Assembly (NCBI RefSeq): GCF_024129355.1
Contig: NZ_JAMXXP010000030.1
Coordinates: 1 to 37,210 of the forward strand
DNA: 37,210 nucleotides
Direction of reading: 5' to 3'
Source of the DNA: Acinetobacter lwoffii
GTDB lineage: Bacteria; Pseudomonadota; Gammaproteobacteria; Pseudomonadales; Moraxellaceae
Shown piece by piece: positions 17,094 to 26,325 of this stretch (positions are counted from its first letter, which is position 1; the number at the start of each line of letters is the position of its first letter). Below the pieces are notes generated by a model. It searched no databases. It was not told the origin of the DNA and was given only the letters and a program-made list of their open reading frames with translations. The position numbers and the translations under genes are program-made.

Positions 17094-17854
17094 CGTGCTT
17101 GCGCTTCCATTGGTTGCAGTTCATTCAAAGCTTCTTTCAGCACTGCTTTCAAGCTGTTCATGACCTGATCCGGATTTAAATGAGCACCCTCACCTTCATC
17201 CACCACATATTCTACAATACCCATTTTCTGCAATTTTTCTGCAGTCAGAGCCAAGGCTTCACTGGCCTGTTCAGCTTTTTCAGCGGTTTTCCAGAGAATT
17301 GAGGCACAGCCTTCCGGTGAAATCACCGAATAAATACTGTGAGAGAGCATCACCACACGGTCTGCCACCCCAATACCCAGCGCACCCCCTGAACCGCCTT
17401 CACCCAGTACAGTTGCAATCACAGGTACTTTCAAGTTAGAAAGCTGAGCCAGACTGGTGGCAATCGCTTCAGCCTGACCACGTTCTTCTGCACCGACACC
17501 CGGATAAGCACCCATAGTATCAATAAAGGTGAATACTGGAAGATTGAAACGCTCTGCCATGTCTAGCAGACGCTGTGCCTTACGATAACCTTCCGGGTTA
17601 CTCATGCCGAAATTATGCTGTAATTTTTCACGGGTACTACGACCACGATGCTGACCGACGATCATCACCGGTTGACCATCAAAACGAGCCAGACCACCGA
17701 TCATCGCGCCATCATCACCATATAGGCGGTCACCATGTAAAGCATCAAATTCAGTGAATATTTCACCCACATAGTCCAGGAATTGTGGACGTTCTGGATG
17801 ACGTGCAATCTGCACTGTCGCCCATGCTTTTGATGGAGTTGCTTTATTTTTCAT
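17030..17854 (-). CDS. accA: Acetyl-CoA carboxylase carboxyltransferase subunit alpha
   Basis: With AccD, transfers the carboxyl group from biotin-BCCP to acetyl-CoA to form malonyl-CoA, the first step in fatty-acid synthesis. Family blocks visible are [83 protein letters not shown] and [14 protein letters not shown]. At 274 residues it is about 45 shorter than E. coli AccA at the N-terminus, which I believe is the usual form in this group. It starts 30 bases after ppx and overlaps tilS at its end. Confidence 0.96.
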   Translation of the reverse strand: MKNKATPSKAWATVQIARHPERPQFLDYVGEIFTEFDALHGDRLYGDDGAMIGGLARFDGQPVMIVGQHRGRSTREKLQHNFGMSNPEGYRKAQRLLDMAERFNLPVFTFIDTMGAYPGVGAEERGQAEAIATSLAQLSNLKVPVIATVLGEGGSGGALGIGVADRVVMLSHSIYSVISPEGCASILWKTAEKAEQASEALALTAEKLQKMGIVEYVVDEGEGAHLNPDQVMNSLKAVLKEALNELQPMEAQARCEARYQRLMKFGSDNLGLVS

Positions 17855-17884
17855 AGGTTAACCGTTTTCATCCCTATAAAGGTA

Positions 17885-19405
17885 TTAATTAACAAACTGT
17901 TCGGATTGAATCGAGAGTTCAATCTCCCAATTTTTAAATTGCTGCTGTTCATCGTGCAGTTCAGCGACCAGCAATGGCCATTGCTTGGCATCACCAGACA
18001 CGCTGAGTTGCCATTGTTGCGCATTTTCAACCTTGAGTTCAATGGCAGGAAGCATCTCATCGCTACGACTGTGATTGACCAAAACCGACAGACGAAGCAG
18101 CAAACATAACCATAAAAGTTTAGATCCACCGACTTTCATCACATCAATCTTGGCATCAGCGCGCAATTTACGCCGATGGTGCGCGACCAAATGTGACAAA
18201 TGATTTTGATCAACCTGCGAGAAACCGGCAATATCCGAATGTTGTAATAAATACGCGCCATGACGATGATAGCCACTGTGACTGATGGCCAAACCAATCT
18301 CATGCAGATAGGCGGCACGACGTAACAGGTCACTATCTTCAACACTCAACCCGAGTTCACTGGCCACGTCATTAAACAGTTTTTGTGCAGTCTGGACCAC
18401 ACGCTCGGCCTGTTTGGCATCGGCATTATAACGACCAATCAGGGCATGTACGGAACGATCACGGATATCTTCATGCTTGAAACGGCCCAGCAAGTCATAC
18501 ATCACGCCTTCACGCAGCGCACCATCCGAATAAACCAGATGATTAATTCCGAGCACATCAAATACAGCATAGAGAATGGCAATACCAGCAGGTAAGACGG
18601 CACGACGATCATCTTTCAGACCTTCGAACTCCATGTCCGAGACATATTTATATTTAAGCAGTTTATCTTTGAGCTTTTCCAGGCCTTCACGCGTCAACTG
18701 TTCGCGATCATTGCTCCAGCCCATATTGACGCAAATCTGGCGGCAGGCTTTAATGGTGCCACTCGAGCCAACGACAGCATCCCAACCGGCTTCTTTATAA
18801 GTATTGGCAATTCCCGAAATTTCTTTACGTGCCGCAGTAACTGCTTTATCAAAGGCTTTGGCACTGATTTCGCCATCCTGAAAATAGGCCTTGGTAAACG
18901 CTACACAGCCCATTTGTACCGATTCGGTATGAATCGGCTCGAATTCTTCACCGATAATCAGCTCAGTTGAACCGCCACCGATATCAACTACCAGACGACG
19001 ACCGCTGTTGGCCATGGTATGCGATACACCCAGATAAATCAGACGGGCTTCTTCACGACCGGCGATAATTTCGATCGGTTTCGGTAAAATTTCTGCAGCT
19101 TTCTGGATAAATTCATGGCCGTTTTTGGCTTGACGCAAAGCATTTGTCGCCACGATCCGCAAGCGGTTTGGCTGAACTGCGCCTAAACGTCCGACAAAAC
19201 GGGCCAGACAGGCCAAACCGCGTTGCTGGGCGGCTTCGGTTAAATTCTTATTTTCATCTAGTCCTGCGGCAAGCTGAACTTTTTCTGACATTGATGCCAC
19301 TTTCTTCACTTCGCCATGATCTACACGGGCGATGGCCAAATGAAAGCTGTTTGATCCCATATCGATGGCGGCAAGTAATTCTTCATCAATCAAAAAGTCA
19401 GACAT
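17885..19405 (-). CDS. ppx: Exopolyphosphatase (Ppx/GppA family)
   Basis: Releases phosphate from the ends of polyphosphate; relatives (GppA) also convert pppGpp to ppGpp. The ASKHA-type phosphate-binding loops are seen as AAIDMGSNSFHLAIARVD at the start and VVDIGGGSTELIIGE near residue 140, followed by VGSSGTIKA. An HD-like helical domain with the motif AAYLHEIGLAISHSGYHRH follows, and then a C-terminal domain. The length of 506 residues fits Ppx (E. coli Ppx 513) better than GppA. Only one such gene is in the window, so a dual Ppx/GppA role is possible. It is the first gene of the five-gene minus-strand operon. Confidence 0.92.
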   Translation of the reverse strand: MSDFLIDEELLAAIDMGSNSFHLAIARVDHGEVKKVASMSEKVQLAAGLDENKNLTEAAQQRGLACLARFVGRLGAVQPNRLRIVATNALRQAKNGHEFIQKAAEILPKPIEIIAGREEARLIYLGVSHTMANSGRRLVVDIGGGSTELIIGEEFEPIHTESVQMGCVAFTKAYFQDGEISAKAFDKAVTAARKEISGIANTYKEAGWDAVVGSSGTIKACRQICVNMGWSNDREQLTREGLEKLKDKLLKYKYVSDMEFEGLKDDRRAVLPAGIAILYAVFDVLGINHLVYSDGALREGVMYDLLGRFKHEDIRDRSVHALIGRYNADAKQAERVVQTAQKLFNDVASELGLSVEDSDLLRRAAYLHEIGLAISHSGYHRHGAYLLQHSDIAGFSQVDQNHLSHLVAHHRRKLRADAKIDVMKVGGSKLLWLCLLLRLSVLVNHSRSDEMLPAIELKVENAQQWQLSVSGDAKQWPLLVAELHDEQQQFKNWEIELSIQSEQFVN

Positions 19406-19523
19406 TCCAGAAATAAACCTTTAACGAATTGTGCTTAGAGTAATTCACATGCATGCAATTTAAAAGCCATTTGTGGCGACAATTTAATGCCTTATTCTTT
19501 TTGTATCGGGAATAATAGTGAGA

Positions 19524-19542
19524 CACGATCATCACTATCGTG
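19524..19542. promoter_or_regulatory. Dyad in the ppx-trxA divergent region
   Basis: CACGAT (19524-19529) and ATCGTG (19537-19542) form an inverted repeat with a 7-base spacer. A direct repeat GATCATC overlaps it on both sides. It sits between the divergent starts of ppx and trxA (gap of 259 bases) and has the geometry of a dimer-binding operator. No regulator can be named. Confidence 0.3.
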
Positions 19543-19664
19543 ATCATCCATTAGACAAAATAACATTAAGCATTGAAAATTTACAGATTCCCCTACATTG
19601 TTAAAGATGGCTATGTAATACTAATAATTAGTTATCTTTAAAATATTAATCTGGAGCACATTCC

Positions 19665-19991
19665 ATGTCTGGCAACATCGTAAACACTACTGACGCAAAC
19701 TTCGAAGCAGACGTTCTTCAATCAGACGTTCCTGTACTGGTGGACTTTTGGGCAGGCTGGTGTGCACCATGTAAAGCAATTGCACCTGTACTTGAAGTGC
19801 TTGCTGATGAATACCAAGGCAAAGTTAAAATCGTGAAAGTTGACGTAACTTCTTGCGAACAAACTGCTGTGAATTTCAACATCCGTAACATCCCGGCTTT
19901 GTTGATGTTCAAAAATGGTGAAGTTGTTGCGACTCAAGTCGGTGCTGCACCAAAATCTAAACTGACTGCATTTATTGATGACAATATCTAA
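19665..19991 (+). CDS. trxA: Thioredoxin 1
   Basis: A small cytoplasmic disulfide reductase kept reduced by thioredoxin reductase. The thioredoxin fold is complete in 108 residues: VLVDFWAGWCAPCKAIAPVLE contains the active-site cysteines 33 and 36, KVDVTSC the next strand, and NIRNIPALLMF the cis-proline. The active site is WCAPC rather than the textbook WCGPC; the intervening Gly-to-Ala change can shift redox potential. Three more Cys-free segments follow. A clear ribosome binding site (GGAG) precedes ATG 19665. It is followed by its own terminator and then rho, the common trxA-rho arrangement. Confidence 0.95.
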   Translation: MSGNIVNTTDANFEADVLQSDVPVLVDFWAGWCAPCKAIAPVLEVLADEYQGKVKIVKVDVTSCEQTAVNFNIRNIPALLMFKNGEVVATQVGAAPKSKLTAFIDDNI

Positions 19992-20007
19992 GCACAGCAT
20001 TTTTAGT

Positions 20008-20041
20008 AAAAAATACGCGACTCATGCTCGCGTATTTTTTT
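20008..20041 (+). terminator. trxA terminator
   Basis: AAAAAATACGCGA pairs with TCGCGTATTTTTT around CTCATGC, ending in a T-run. It separates trxA from the rho transcription unit. Confidence 0.92.
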
Positions 20042-20051
20042 CGGCTATAAA

Positions 20052-20080
20052 TTGACAAACCTGGCATTTTCTCTTATATT
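20052..20080 (+). promoter_or_regulatory. rho promoter
   Basis: A near-consensus promoter: TTGACA (20052-20057), 17-base spacer, TATATT (20075-20080). Transcription would start near 20087, leaving a leader of about 226 bases before rho. Confidence 0.8.
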
Positions 20081-20086
20081 CGCTAC

Positions 20087-20313
20087 TCAAGAGATAAAGG
20101 ATCCTAAATCCTGTCAATTTCTTACAAGACACATTACATAAGATGCCGCTCGGCAATAGAAATTGTTTTCCACATTTTTCTTTGAAACACTCAAACAGAT
20201 CTCTGAATTGTTCTTTTGCAAATTCAATTGCTTTCGTTTGAATGCTGGTATGCGGCCGAATGTTACTCCCTTTCTAACCTGTACCTCAGAACTTTGATTC
20301 TATCTGACCACCT
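20087..20313 (+). promoter_or_regulatory. Long rho leader with candidate autoregulatory region
   Basis: The leader is pyrimidine-rich and low in G, especially 20160-20240, the composition expected of Rho-loading (rut) sequence, and rho is known to limit its own transcription in its leader in E. coli. A 32-codon frame (ATG 20143 to TGA 20241, beginning MPLGNRNCFPHF) lies in it and is about the size of the E. coli rho leader peptide, but its ribosome binding site is poor. No other gene is seen in this stretch. Confidence 0.45.
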
Positions 20314-21582
20314 ATGAATTTAACCGAACTCAAGAAAAAACCGATTGGCGAACTCATCAAGATTGCCGAGTTTATGGGCCTCGAAGGTATGGCTCGTAAC
20401 CGTAAGCAAGACATTATTTTTGCCATCTTAAAACGTCATGCAATGAATGGCGAAGAGATTTTTGGTGATGGCGTTCTAGAAATTTTGTCAGATGGTTTTG
20501 GCTTTTTACGCTCAGCCGCAGGTTCTTATTTAGCAGGTCCTGACGATATTTATGTCAGCCCTTCTCAAATTCGTCGTTTTAACCTCCGTACTGGCGACAC
20601 CATTACTGGCACCATTCGCCCGCCGAAAGAAGGCGAACGTTATTTTGCTTTACTTAAAGTCAATCAAATTAACTACGACACACCTGAAAATTCACGTAAC
20701 AAGATTCTGTTTGAAAACTTGACGCCATTATTCCCGACTGAACAGTTGGTGATGGAGTTGGGCAATGGCACCACTGAAGATTTAACCACCCGTGTGATCG
20801 ACTTAGTTGCACCGATTGGTAAAGGCCAGCGTTCAATTATTGTGGCTCCGCCGAAAGCGGGTAAAACCATGCTGCTGCAAAGCATTGCACAGTCCATCGT
20901 TCGCAATAATCCTGAAGTTATTCTGATCGTTCTCCTAATTGATGAGCGTCCAGAAGAAGTGACTGAGATGGAGCGTACGGTTCGTGGTGAAGTCGTGGCT
21001 TCTACCTTTGATGAATCTCCTGCACGTCACGTTCAAGTCGCTGAAATGGTGATTGAAAAAGCAAAACGTCTGGTTGAACATAAGAAAGATGTGGTGATTT
21101 TGCTTGACTCGATTACCCGTCTGGCACGTGCTTATAACACTGTGATTCCTTCATCAGGCAAAGTACTGACTGGTGGTGTGGATGCACATGCCTTAGAACG
21201 CCCTAAACGTTTCTTCGGTGCTGCACGTAATATCGAAGAAGGCGGTTCACTGACCATCATTTCTACTGCCCTGATTGAAACCGGTAGTAAAATGGATGAA
21301 GTGATTTACGAAGAATTCAAAGGTACAGGTAACCAGGAAATTACCCTTGATCGTCGTATTGCTGAAAAACGCGTGTTCCCTGCAATGAACATCAAGAAAT
21401 CTGGTACTCGTCGTGAAGAACGCCTGATGTCAGAAGACAATCTGCGTAAAGTCTGGATTCTGCGTAAGCTGCTGCATACTCAAGACGAATTGGCGGCAAT
21501 GGAATTCTTACTGGATCGTATGAAAGAAACCAAGACCAATGATGATTTCTTTGATCAGATGAAACGCAAAGCTTCAAATTAA
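20314..21582 (+). CDS. rho: Transcription termination factor Rho
   Basis: A hexameric RNA-dependent ATPase-helicase that ends untranslated transcripts. The N-terminal helical domain ([20 protein letters not shown]) and the RNA-binding cold-shock-like domain with RNP1-like DGFGFLRS are followed by the ATPase core: Walker [14 protein letters not shown], Walker B region [14 protein letters not shown], the Q-loop/R-loop segment [19 protein letters not shown], and the C-terminal [12 protein letters not shown]. 422 residues, essentially the E. coli length (419). No Shine-Dalgarno-like sequence stands directly before the ATG (ACCACCT), so translation initiation may be weak or assisted. Confidence 0.98.
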   Translation: MNLTELKKKPIGELIKIAEFMGLEGMARNRKQDIIFAILKRHAMNGEEIFGDGVLEILSDGFGFLRSAAGSYLAGPDDIYVSPSQIRRFNLRTGDTITGTIRPPKEGERYFALLKVNQINYDTPENSRNKILFENLTPLFPTEQLVMELGNGTTEDLTTRVIDLVAPIGKGQRSIIVAPPKAGKTMLLQSIAQSIVRNNPEVILIVLLIDERPEEVTEMERTVRGEVVASTFDESPARHVQVAEMVIEKAKRLVEHKKDVVILLDSITRLARAYNTVIPSSGKVLTGGVDAHALERPKRFFGAARNIEEGGSLTIISTALIETGSKMDEVIYEEFKGTGNQEITLDRRIAEKRVFPAMNIKKSGTRREERLMSEDNLRKVWILRKLLHTQDELAAMEFLLDRMKETKTNDDFFDQMKRKASN

Positions 21583-21593
21583 AATTTTAAATG

Positions 21594-21621
21594 AAAGGTC
21601 ATCTAAACGGTGGCCTTTTTT
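21594..21621 (+). terminator. rho gene terminator
   Basis: AAAGGTCATC pairs with GGTGGCCTTT (with G-T pairs) around TAAAC, followed by TTT, 11 bases after the rho stop codon. Confidence 0.8.
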
Positions 21622-21872
21622 AGGTTGACATAAATTACAGAATGAAACAATGAAGCCTGATTTATGTAAACTTATTTTTAAGTTTTTGATTAATAAAATA
21701 TTCAGATTAAAAATTGTATAACTTTTAAGTATTTAATAAGCCTTTCTCCAATCTAAATCTTTCATTCCATTGTTATTTTCTGTTAAAAACTTCTTATTTT
21801 TTATCGTTTTTCCGTACTTTTTTGATCATTGCCAGTAGCAATTAAAAATGCGCAGTGATAGCATATTTGCAG

Positions 21873-21957
21873 ACCAGTTAGACTGCTCCTGCGTTGTTAG
21901 TCCCTAACACAATTAGGAACAATAAAAGCACTTAACAGACTAACTTTGGTTTTTTTT
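21873..21957 (+). promoter_or_regulatory. Attenuator-like leader of the Ala-rich lipoprotein
   Basis: Four short segments alternate here: GTTAG (877-881 and 896-900) and CTAAC (904-908 and 940-944, last digits of 21xxx). The middle pair makes the local hairpin GTTAG-TCC-CTAAC. The outer pair, extended by ACCA (21873-21876) with TGGT (21947-21950), makes a longer stem directly followed by eight T. The 401-base gap 21583-21983 holds this, the rho terminator, and an 8-base inverted repeat ACATAAAT/ATTTATGT (21628-21667); no gene is seen. Confidence 0.35.
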
Positions 21958-21983
21958 AATCTCAATTTTTAGAGAGTGATGCC

Positions 21984-22271
21984 ATGTTATTCAAAAAAAT
22001 CGCTATTGCTGCTGCAGTTGCTACTACTCTAGCTTTCGTTGGTTGTGCTAAAAAAGCTGACGACGCTGCTGCTGACGCTAACCAAGCTGCATCTGAAGCT
22101 GTAGAAGCTGCATCTGAAGCTGAAGCTGCTGCTGATGCTGCTGCTGTAGAAGCTACTTCTGAAGTTGCTGCTTCTGAAACTGCTGCTGTTGCTGAAGCTG
22201 ACGCTGCTGCTGCTGTTGCTGTTGACGCTGCTGCTGACGCTACTGCTGCTTCTGAAGCTGCTGCTCAATAA
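21984..22271 (+). CDS. Small alanine-rich lipoprotein
   Basis: 95 residues. A short signal peptide (MLFKKIAIAAAVATTLAFVG) ends in a lipobox (AFVGC) with the acylated Cys at residue 21. The mature part is about half Ala with regular Glu/Asp and Ser, giving repeats such as AASEAVEAASEAEAAADAAA that should form one long helix or coiled coil, like Lpp-type structural lipoproteins. There is no C-terminal Lys, so peptidoglycan linkage as in Lpp is not expected. Nearly all Ala codons are GCT, a mark of very high expression. Ribosome binding site AGAGAG. A long leader and a strong terminator frame it. Function unknown; an abundant envelope protein is my inference. Confidence 0.85.
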   Translation: MLFKKIAIAAAVATTLAFVGCAKKADDAAADANQAASEAVEAASEAEAAADAAAVEATSEVAASETAAVAEADAAAAVAVDAAADATAASEAAAQ

Positions 22272-22291
22272 TCTTTTAGATTATTCAGTAC

Positions 22292-22323
22292 AAAAAAAAG
22301 AGAGCCTTTGGCTCTCTTTTTTT
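22292..22323. terminator. Strong terminator after the lipoprotein gene
   Basis: AAAAAAAGAGAGCC pairs with GGCTCTCTTTTTTT around TTT. It is symmetric and works for both directions, so it can also back up the end of the pheST-ihfA transcript arriving from the right. Confidence 0.92.
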
Positions 22324-22328
22324 ATTTT

Positions 22329-22364
22329 AAAAACTGGAACTTAACAATATTGATCCCAGTTTTT
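22329..22364 (-). terminator. Probable ihfA terminator
   Basis: AAAAACTGG pairs with CCAGTTTTT around an 18-base loop; read on the minus strand, the second arm ends in CCAGTTTTT. It is 12 bases after the ihfA stop. The long loop makes it weaker than the neighbouring hairpin at 22292-22323. Confidence 0.5.
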
Positions 22365-22375
22365 AAAAAAGCAGA

Positions 22376-22672
22376 TCAGTTGACCTGCTCATTTCCCACA
22401 CGTTGACGGAACTTCTGTCCGGCACGGAAGGTGACCACACGGCGTGCAGAAATCGGAATCTCTTCACCCGTTTTCGGGTTACGGCCCGGACGTTGACGCT
22501 TATCACGCAACTCGAAATTACCAAAACCCGAAAGTTTTACTTGCTCGCCTGAGATGAGCGCCTGGCTAATCTCATCGAAGAACAACTCAACCATTTGTTT
22601 TGCTTCACGACGGTTTAAACTCGTGAGCTCACTTAAATGATCAGCCATTTCTGCTTTAGTTAGTGCTGTCAT
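22376..22672 (-). CDS. ihfA: Integration host factor subunit alpha
   Basis: A DNA-bending nucleoid protein that works as a heterodimer with IhfB. 98 residues, the normal length. Signatures [34 protein letters not shown] (the DNA-minor-groove arm with the intercalating Pro) and [19 protein letters not shown] are all present. Its start overlaps the pheT stop by four bases (ATGA), so translation is coupled, and its place after pheT is the same as in E. coli. Confidence 0.97.
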   Translation of the reverse strand: MTALTKAEMADHLSELTSLNRREAKQMVELFFDEISQALISGEQVKLSGFGNFELRDKRQRPGRNPKTGEEIPISARRVVTFRAGQKFRQRVGNEQVN

Positions 22673-25050
22673 GAAGCCCTCAATGTCGCTTGGTAAGTGT
22701 TTTCTAACACTTGAAGGATATTATCCATACCTGATTTAATTTCAGCATCTTCCAGTGTACGGCTTGGATGCTGCCAGAGAAGTGCAAATGCCAGTGAGCG
22801 TTTCCCTTCTTCTACTCCTTGTCCAGTGTACACATCGAACAACCAAGTTGAGTCTAAAAGCTCTCCGCCTGTTTTTTCGATAAGTCCCTGAATTTCGCTA
22901 ACATTAATCTTATCACTAATTAAAAGCGCAATATCACGTCGAACCGATGGAAAACGTGATAATTCTGTAAAATTAGATACATAAGTTTGCAAAACAGCCG
23001 CTTGATCCAATTCTGCTACCCATGTGGTTGCTAGATCAAGTTCGTCTTCAAGTGAGGGATGTAAACGCCCCAAGTAACCAATTGATTGACCATTCACGAG
23101 AATTTCTGCGGATTGTCCTGGATGCAACCAGCTACGCTCTGAACGCACATATTCTACTTTGACACGACCAGCAGCCAAAATTTCTTCTACATCACCCTTA
23201 AAGTCAAAGAAGTCCATTGCAGCGGGTTTCACATGCCAAGATTCAGCATGACGTGAACCAGTCGCAATCAATGCAAAAGTTGGAATCTGTTTTAAATCAT
23301 GGATGCTGCTGGCTTCTTGATAGTCAAAACGCAGACCGAGCTCAAAGAAACGTACACGGCTTTGCTGGCGGTTGACATTGTACTGAACACAAGGAATAAG
23401 GCTAGATAGCAAGGTTGAACGCATCACTGCCAAATCACTTGAAATTGGATTGGCTAATACTAATGGATTCACACTGGAATTAAGTTGCTTTTCAAGCTTT
23501 AGGTCTGCGAAGCTAAAGCTGATCGCTTCTTGGTAACCTAAAGTTACCGCGGTTTGACGGAGTTGGCCCAATTCAAACTGATCTTGGTATTTCGCCAGCT
23601 TCACATCAATCACAGGCAGGCTGATTTGAATATTGTCATAACCGTGAATACGCGCCACTTCTTCGATCAAATCTTGGTAAATCACCATATCATAACGATG
23701 TGATGGCGGTACCACTGACCACTCGCCTTCTGCTTTTACTGTAACTTCACAACCTAAACGGCTTAAAGCATCAGTAATGAACGCTGAGTCAACACTATAA
23801 CCCAGCAGTTGATCGACTTGTGCTTGATTCAACTCAATTGCGTCGCGTGTTGGCAATAATGCTGCATTTTCGGCAACTGTAATTGGCCCGAACTCACCGC
23901 CGGCAAGTTCCGCAATCAATTGTGATGCGCGGTGCATAGCGATTAATGGCAATTCAAAATCGACACCACGTTCATAACGCTGAGAAGCATCGGTATGCAA
24001 GCCAAAGCTACGCGCACGACCGGCAATATGCAGTGGCGCGAAGAATGCAGATTCCAGGAAAATTTCAGTGGTTGTATCGCTGACTGCTGAAGACAAGCCG
24101 CCCATAATACCGGCAATGGCCAATGCTTTCTCATCATCTGCAATCACCATCACTTTTTCGTTGAGTTCAACTTCTTGTTCATTGAGCAAAACTAACTTTT
24201 CAGCTTCCGTCGCTTGACGTACATGTACCGCACCTTGAACTTTACCGCCATCAAATGCGTGTAGCGGTTGACCAAGCTCGATTAATACATAGTTGGTAAT
24301 ATCGACCAGAATGCTGTGCTGACGAATACCTGAACGTGCCAATGCACGCTCCATCCATACAGGAGTCACAGCCTTGGTATTGACGTTCTTGATGACACGA
24401 CCCAAATAGCGTGGGCAGCCTTCAGTCGATACAACGACTTTCTTTTCTTCGCTAATAGTCGCAGCTACTTCTTTAATTTCAGGGGCAGTTACTGGCAATT
24501 GGTTAATCACACCAATTTCACGTGCGATCCCGCGAATACTGAAGCAGTCCCCACGGTTCGGTGTAATGCTGATGTCAATCACGTTGTCATCAAGGTCTAG
24601 ATATTCACGAATGTTCATACCTACTGGTGCATCCGCTGGAAGCTCTAACAAACCATCAATTTTATCTTCTAAATCGATTTCTGAAGCGCCGCACAGCATG
24701 CCTTGTGACTCGATACCACGTAGCTTGCCTTTCTTGATTTTGAAATCGCCTGGAAGTACTGCACCAATGATCGCAACTGGCGCTTTCATGCCGGCACGTA
24801 CGTTTGGCGCACCACATACAATTTGTAGAGGCTCACCAGAACCGATATTGACAGTGGTCACACGTAAACGGTCAGCATCCGGATGCTGTTCTACTGTCAG
24901 GACTTCCCCCACCACTACACCAGTAAAGGATTTAGCTGCAGGAGATAAGTCATCGACTTCCAGACCCAACATGGTCAATTGATCAGAAAGTTTTTCGCTA
25001 TCGATGGCTGGGTTGACCCATGTGCGTAGCCAATTTTCGCTAATTTTCAT
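22669..25050 (-). CDS. pheT: Phenylalanyl-tRNA synthetase beta subunit
   Basis: The larger subunit of the alpha2-beta2 enzyme that charges tRNA-Phe. 793 residues with the usual domain order: start [14 protein letters not shown], tRNA-binding EMAP-like domain ([20 protein letters not shown]), B3/B4 editing domain ([17 protein letters not shown]), B5 domain and catalytic-like domain ([21 protein letters not shown] region), and a C-terminal FDX-ACB anticodon domain ([18 protein letters not shown]). It follows pheS after 135 bases, a gap filled by a palindromic repeat, and overlaps ihfA. Confidence 0.97.
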   Translation of the reverse strand: MKISENWLRTWVNPAIDSEKLSDQLTMLGLEVDDLSPAAKSFTGVVVGEVLTVEQHPDADRLRVTTVNIGSGEPLQIVCGAPNVRAGMKAPVAIIGAVLPGDFKIKKGKLRGIESQGMLCGASEIDLEDKIDGLLELPADAPVGMNIREYLDLDDNVIDISITPNRGDCFSIRGIAREIGVINQLPVTAPEIKEVAATISEEKKVVVSTEGCPRYLGRVIKNVNTKAVTPVWMERALARSGIRQHSILVDITNYVLIELGQPLHAFDGGKVQGAVHVRQATEAEKLVLLNEQEVELNEKVMVIADDEKALAIAGIMGGLSSAVSDTTTEIFLESAFFAPLHIAGRARSFGLHTDASQRYERGVDFELPLIAMHRASQLIAELAGGEFGPITVAENAALLPTRDAIELNQAQVDQLLGYSVDSAFITDALSRLGCEVTVKAEGEWSVVPPSHRYDMVIYQDLIEEVARIHGYDNIQISLPVIDVKLAKYQDQFELGQLRQTAVTLGYQEAISFSFADLKLEKQLNSSVNPLVLANPISSDLAVMRSTLLSSLIPCVQYNVNRQQSRVRFFELGLRFDYQEASSIHDLKQIPTFALIATGSRHAESWHVKPAAMDFFDFKGDVEEILAAGRVKVEYVRSERSWLHPGQSAEILVNGQSIGYLGRLHPSLEDELDLATTWVAELDQAAVLQTYVSNFTELSRFPSVRRDIALLISDKINVSEIQGLIEKTGGELLDSTWLFDVYTGQGVEEGKRSLAFALLWQHPSRTLEDAEIKSGMDNILQVLENTYQATLRAS

Positions 25051-25083
25051 TGATATAAAACCTGTAATTCAAATCTCTAGAAT

Positions 25084-25171
25084 CCCCCTCTGCCCCCCAT
25101 TTTCCAAAGGGGGAGGACTCCATCTATTTCGCGGAGTCCCTCTCCTTTTTAAAAGGAGAGGTTAGGAGAGG
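25084..25171. repeat. REP-like composite palindrome inside the pheS-pheT gap, copy 3
   Basis: Two hairpins and a tail: a C-run/G-run pair (CCCCC near 25092-25098 with GGGGG near 25109-25113), GGACTCC (25115-25121) with GGAGTCC (25133-25139), and CCTCTCCTTTT with AAAAGGAGAGG followed by TTAGGAGAGG. The last part is shared with copies 1 and 2. It is transcribed within the operon between pheS and pheT and occupies almost the whole gap. Confidence 0.65.
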
Positions 25172-25185
25172 ATTATTAAAAAGTT

Positions 25186-26187
<1,002 letters not shown>

Positions 26188-26212
26188 TTAAAAAATATTT
26201 TAAAAACCCCAC

Positions 26213-26218
26213 ATTCTA
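26213..26218 (-). promoter_or_regulatory. -10 box of the pheS promoter
   Basis: TAGAAT on the minus strand, preceded by GT, with start near 26206 and a leader of about 40 bases. The -35 is poor (TTCATC at 18 bases). No phenylalanine-rich leader peptide like E. coli pheM can be found between this site and pheS. Confidence 0.45.
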
Positions 26219-26325
26219 ACAGTTTTTAGACACTTTGATGAAGATGCGTTTTAAGGAAAATTAGATTGGCACGATTAAATATAAAAAGTATAAGATAAAC
26301 ACAATATCAATCAGATCAAATCACT

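Noticed and set aside
22029..22268. Ser-rich open frame on the minus strand opposite the Ala-rich lipoprotein
   Set aside because: It is the mirror of GCT/GAA codons (AGC, TTC), has no ribosome binding site, and the plus-strand gene has a signal peptide and lipobox.
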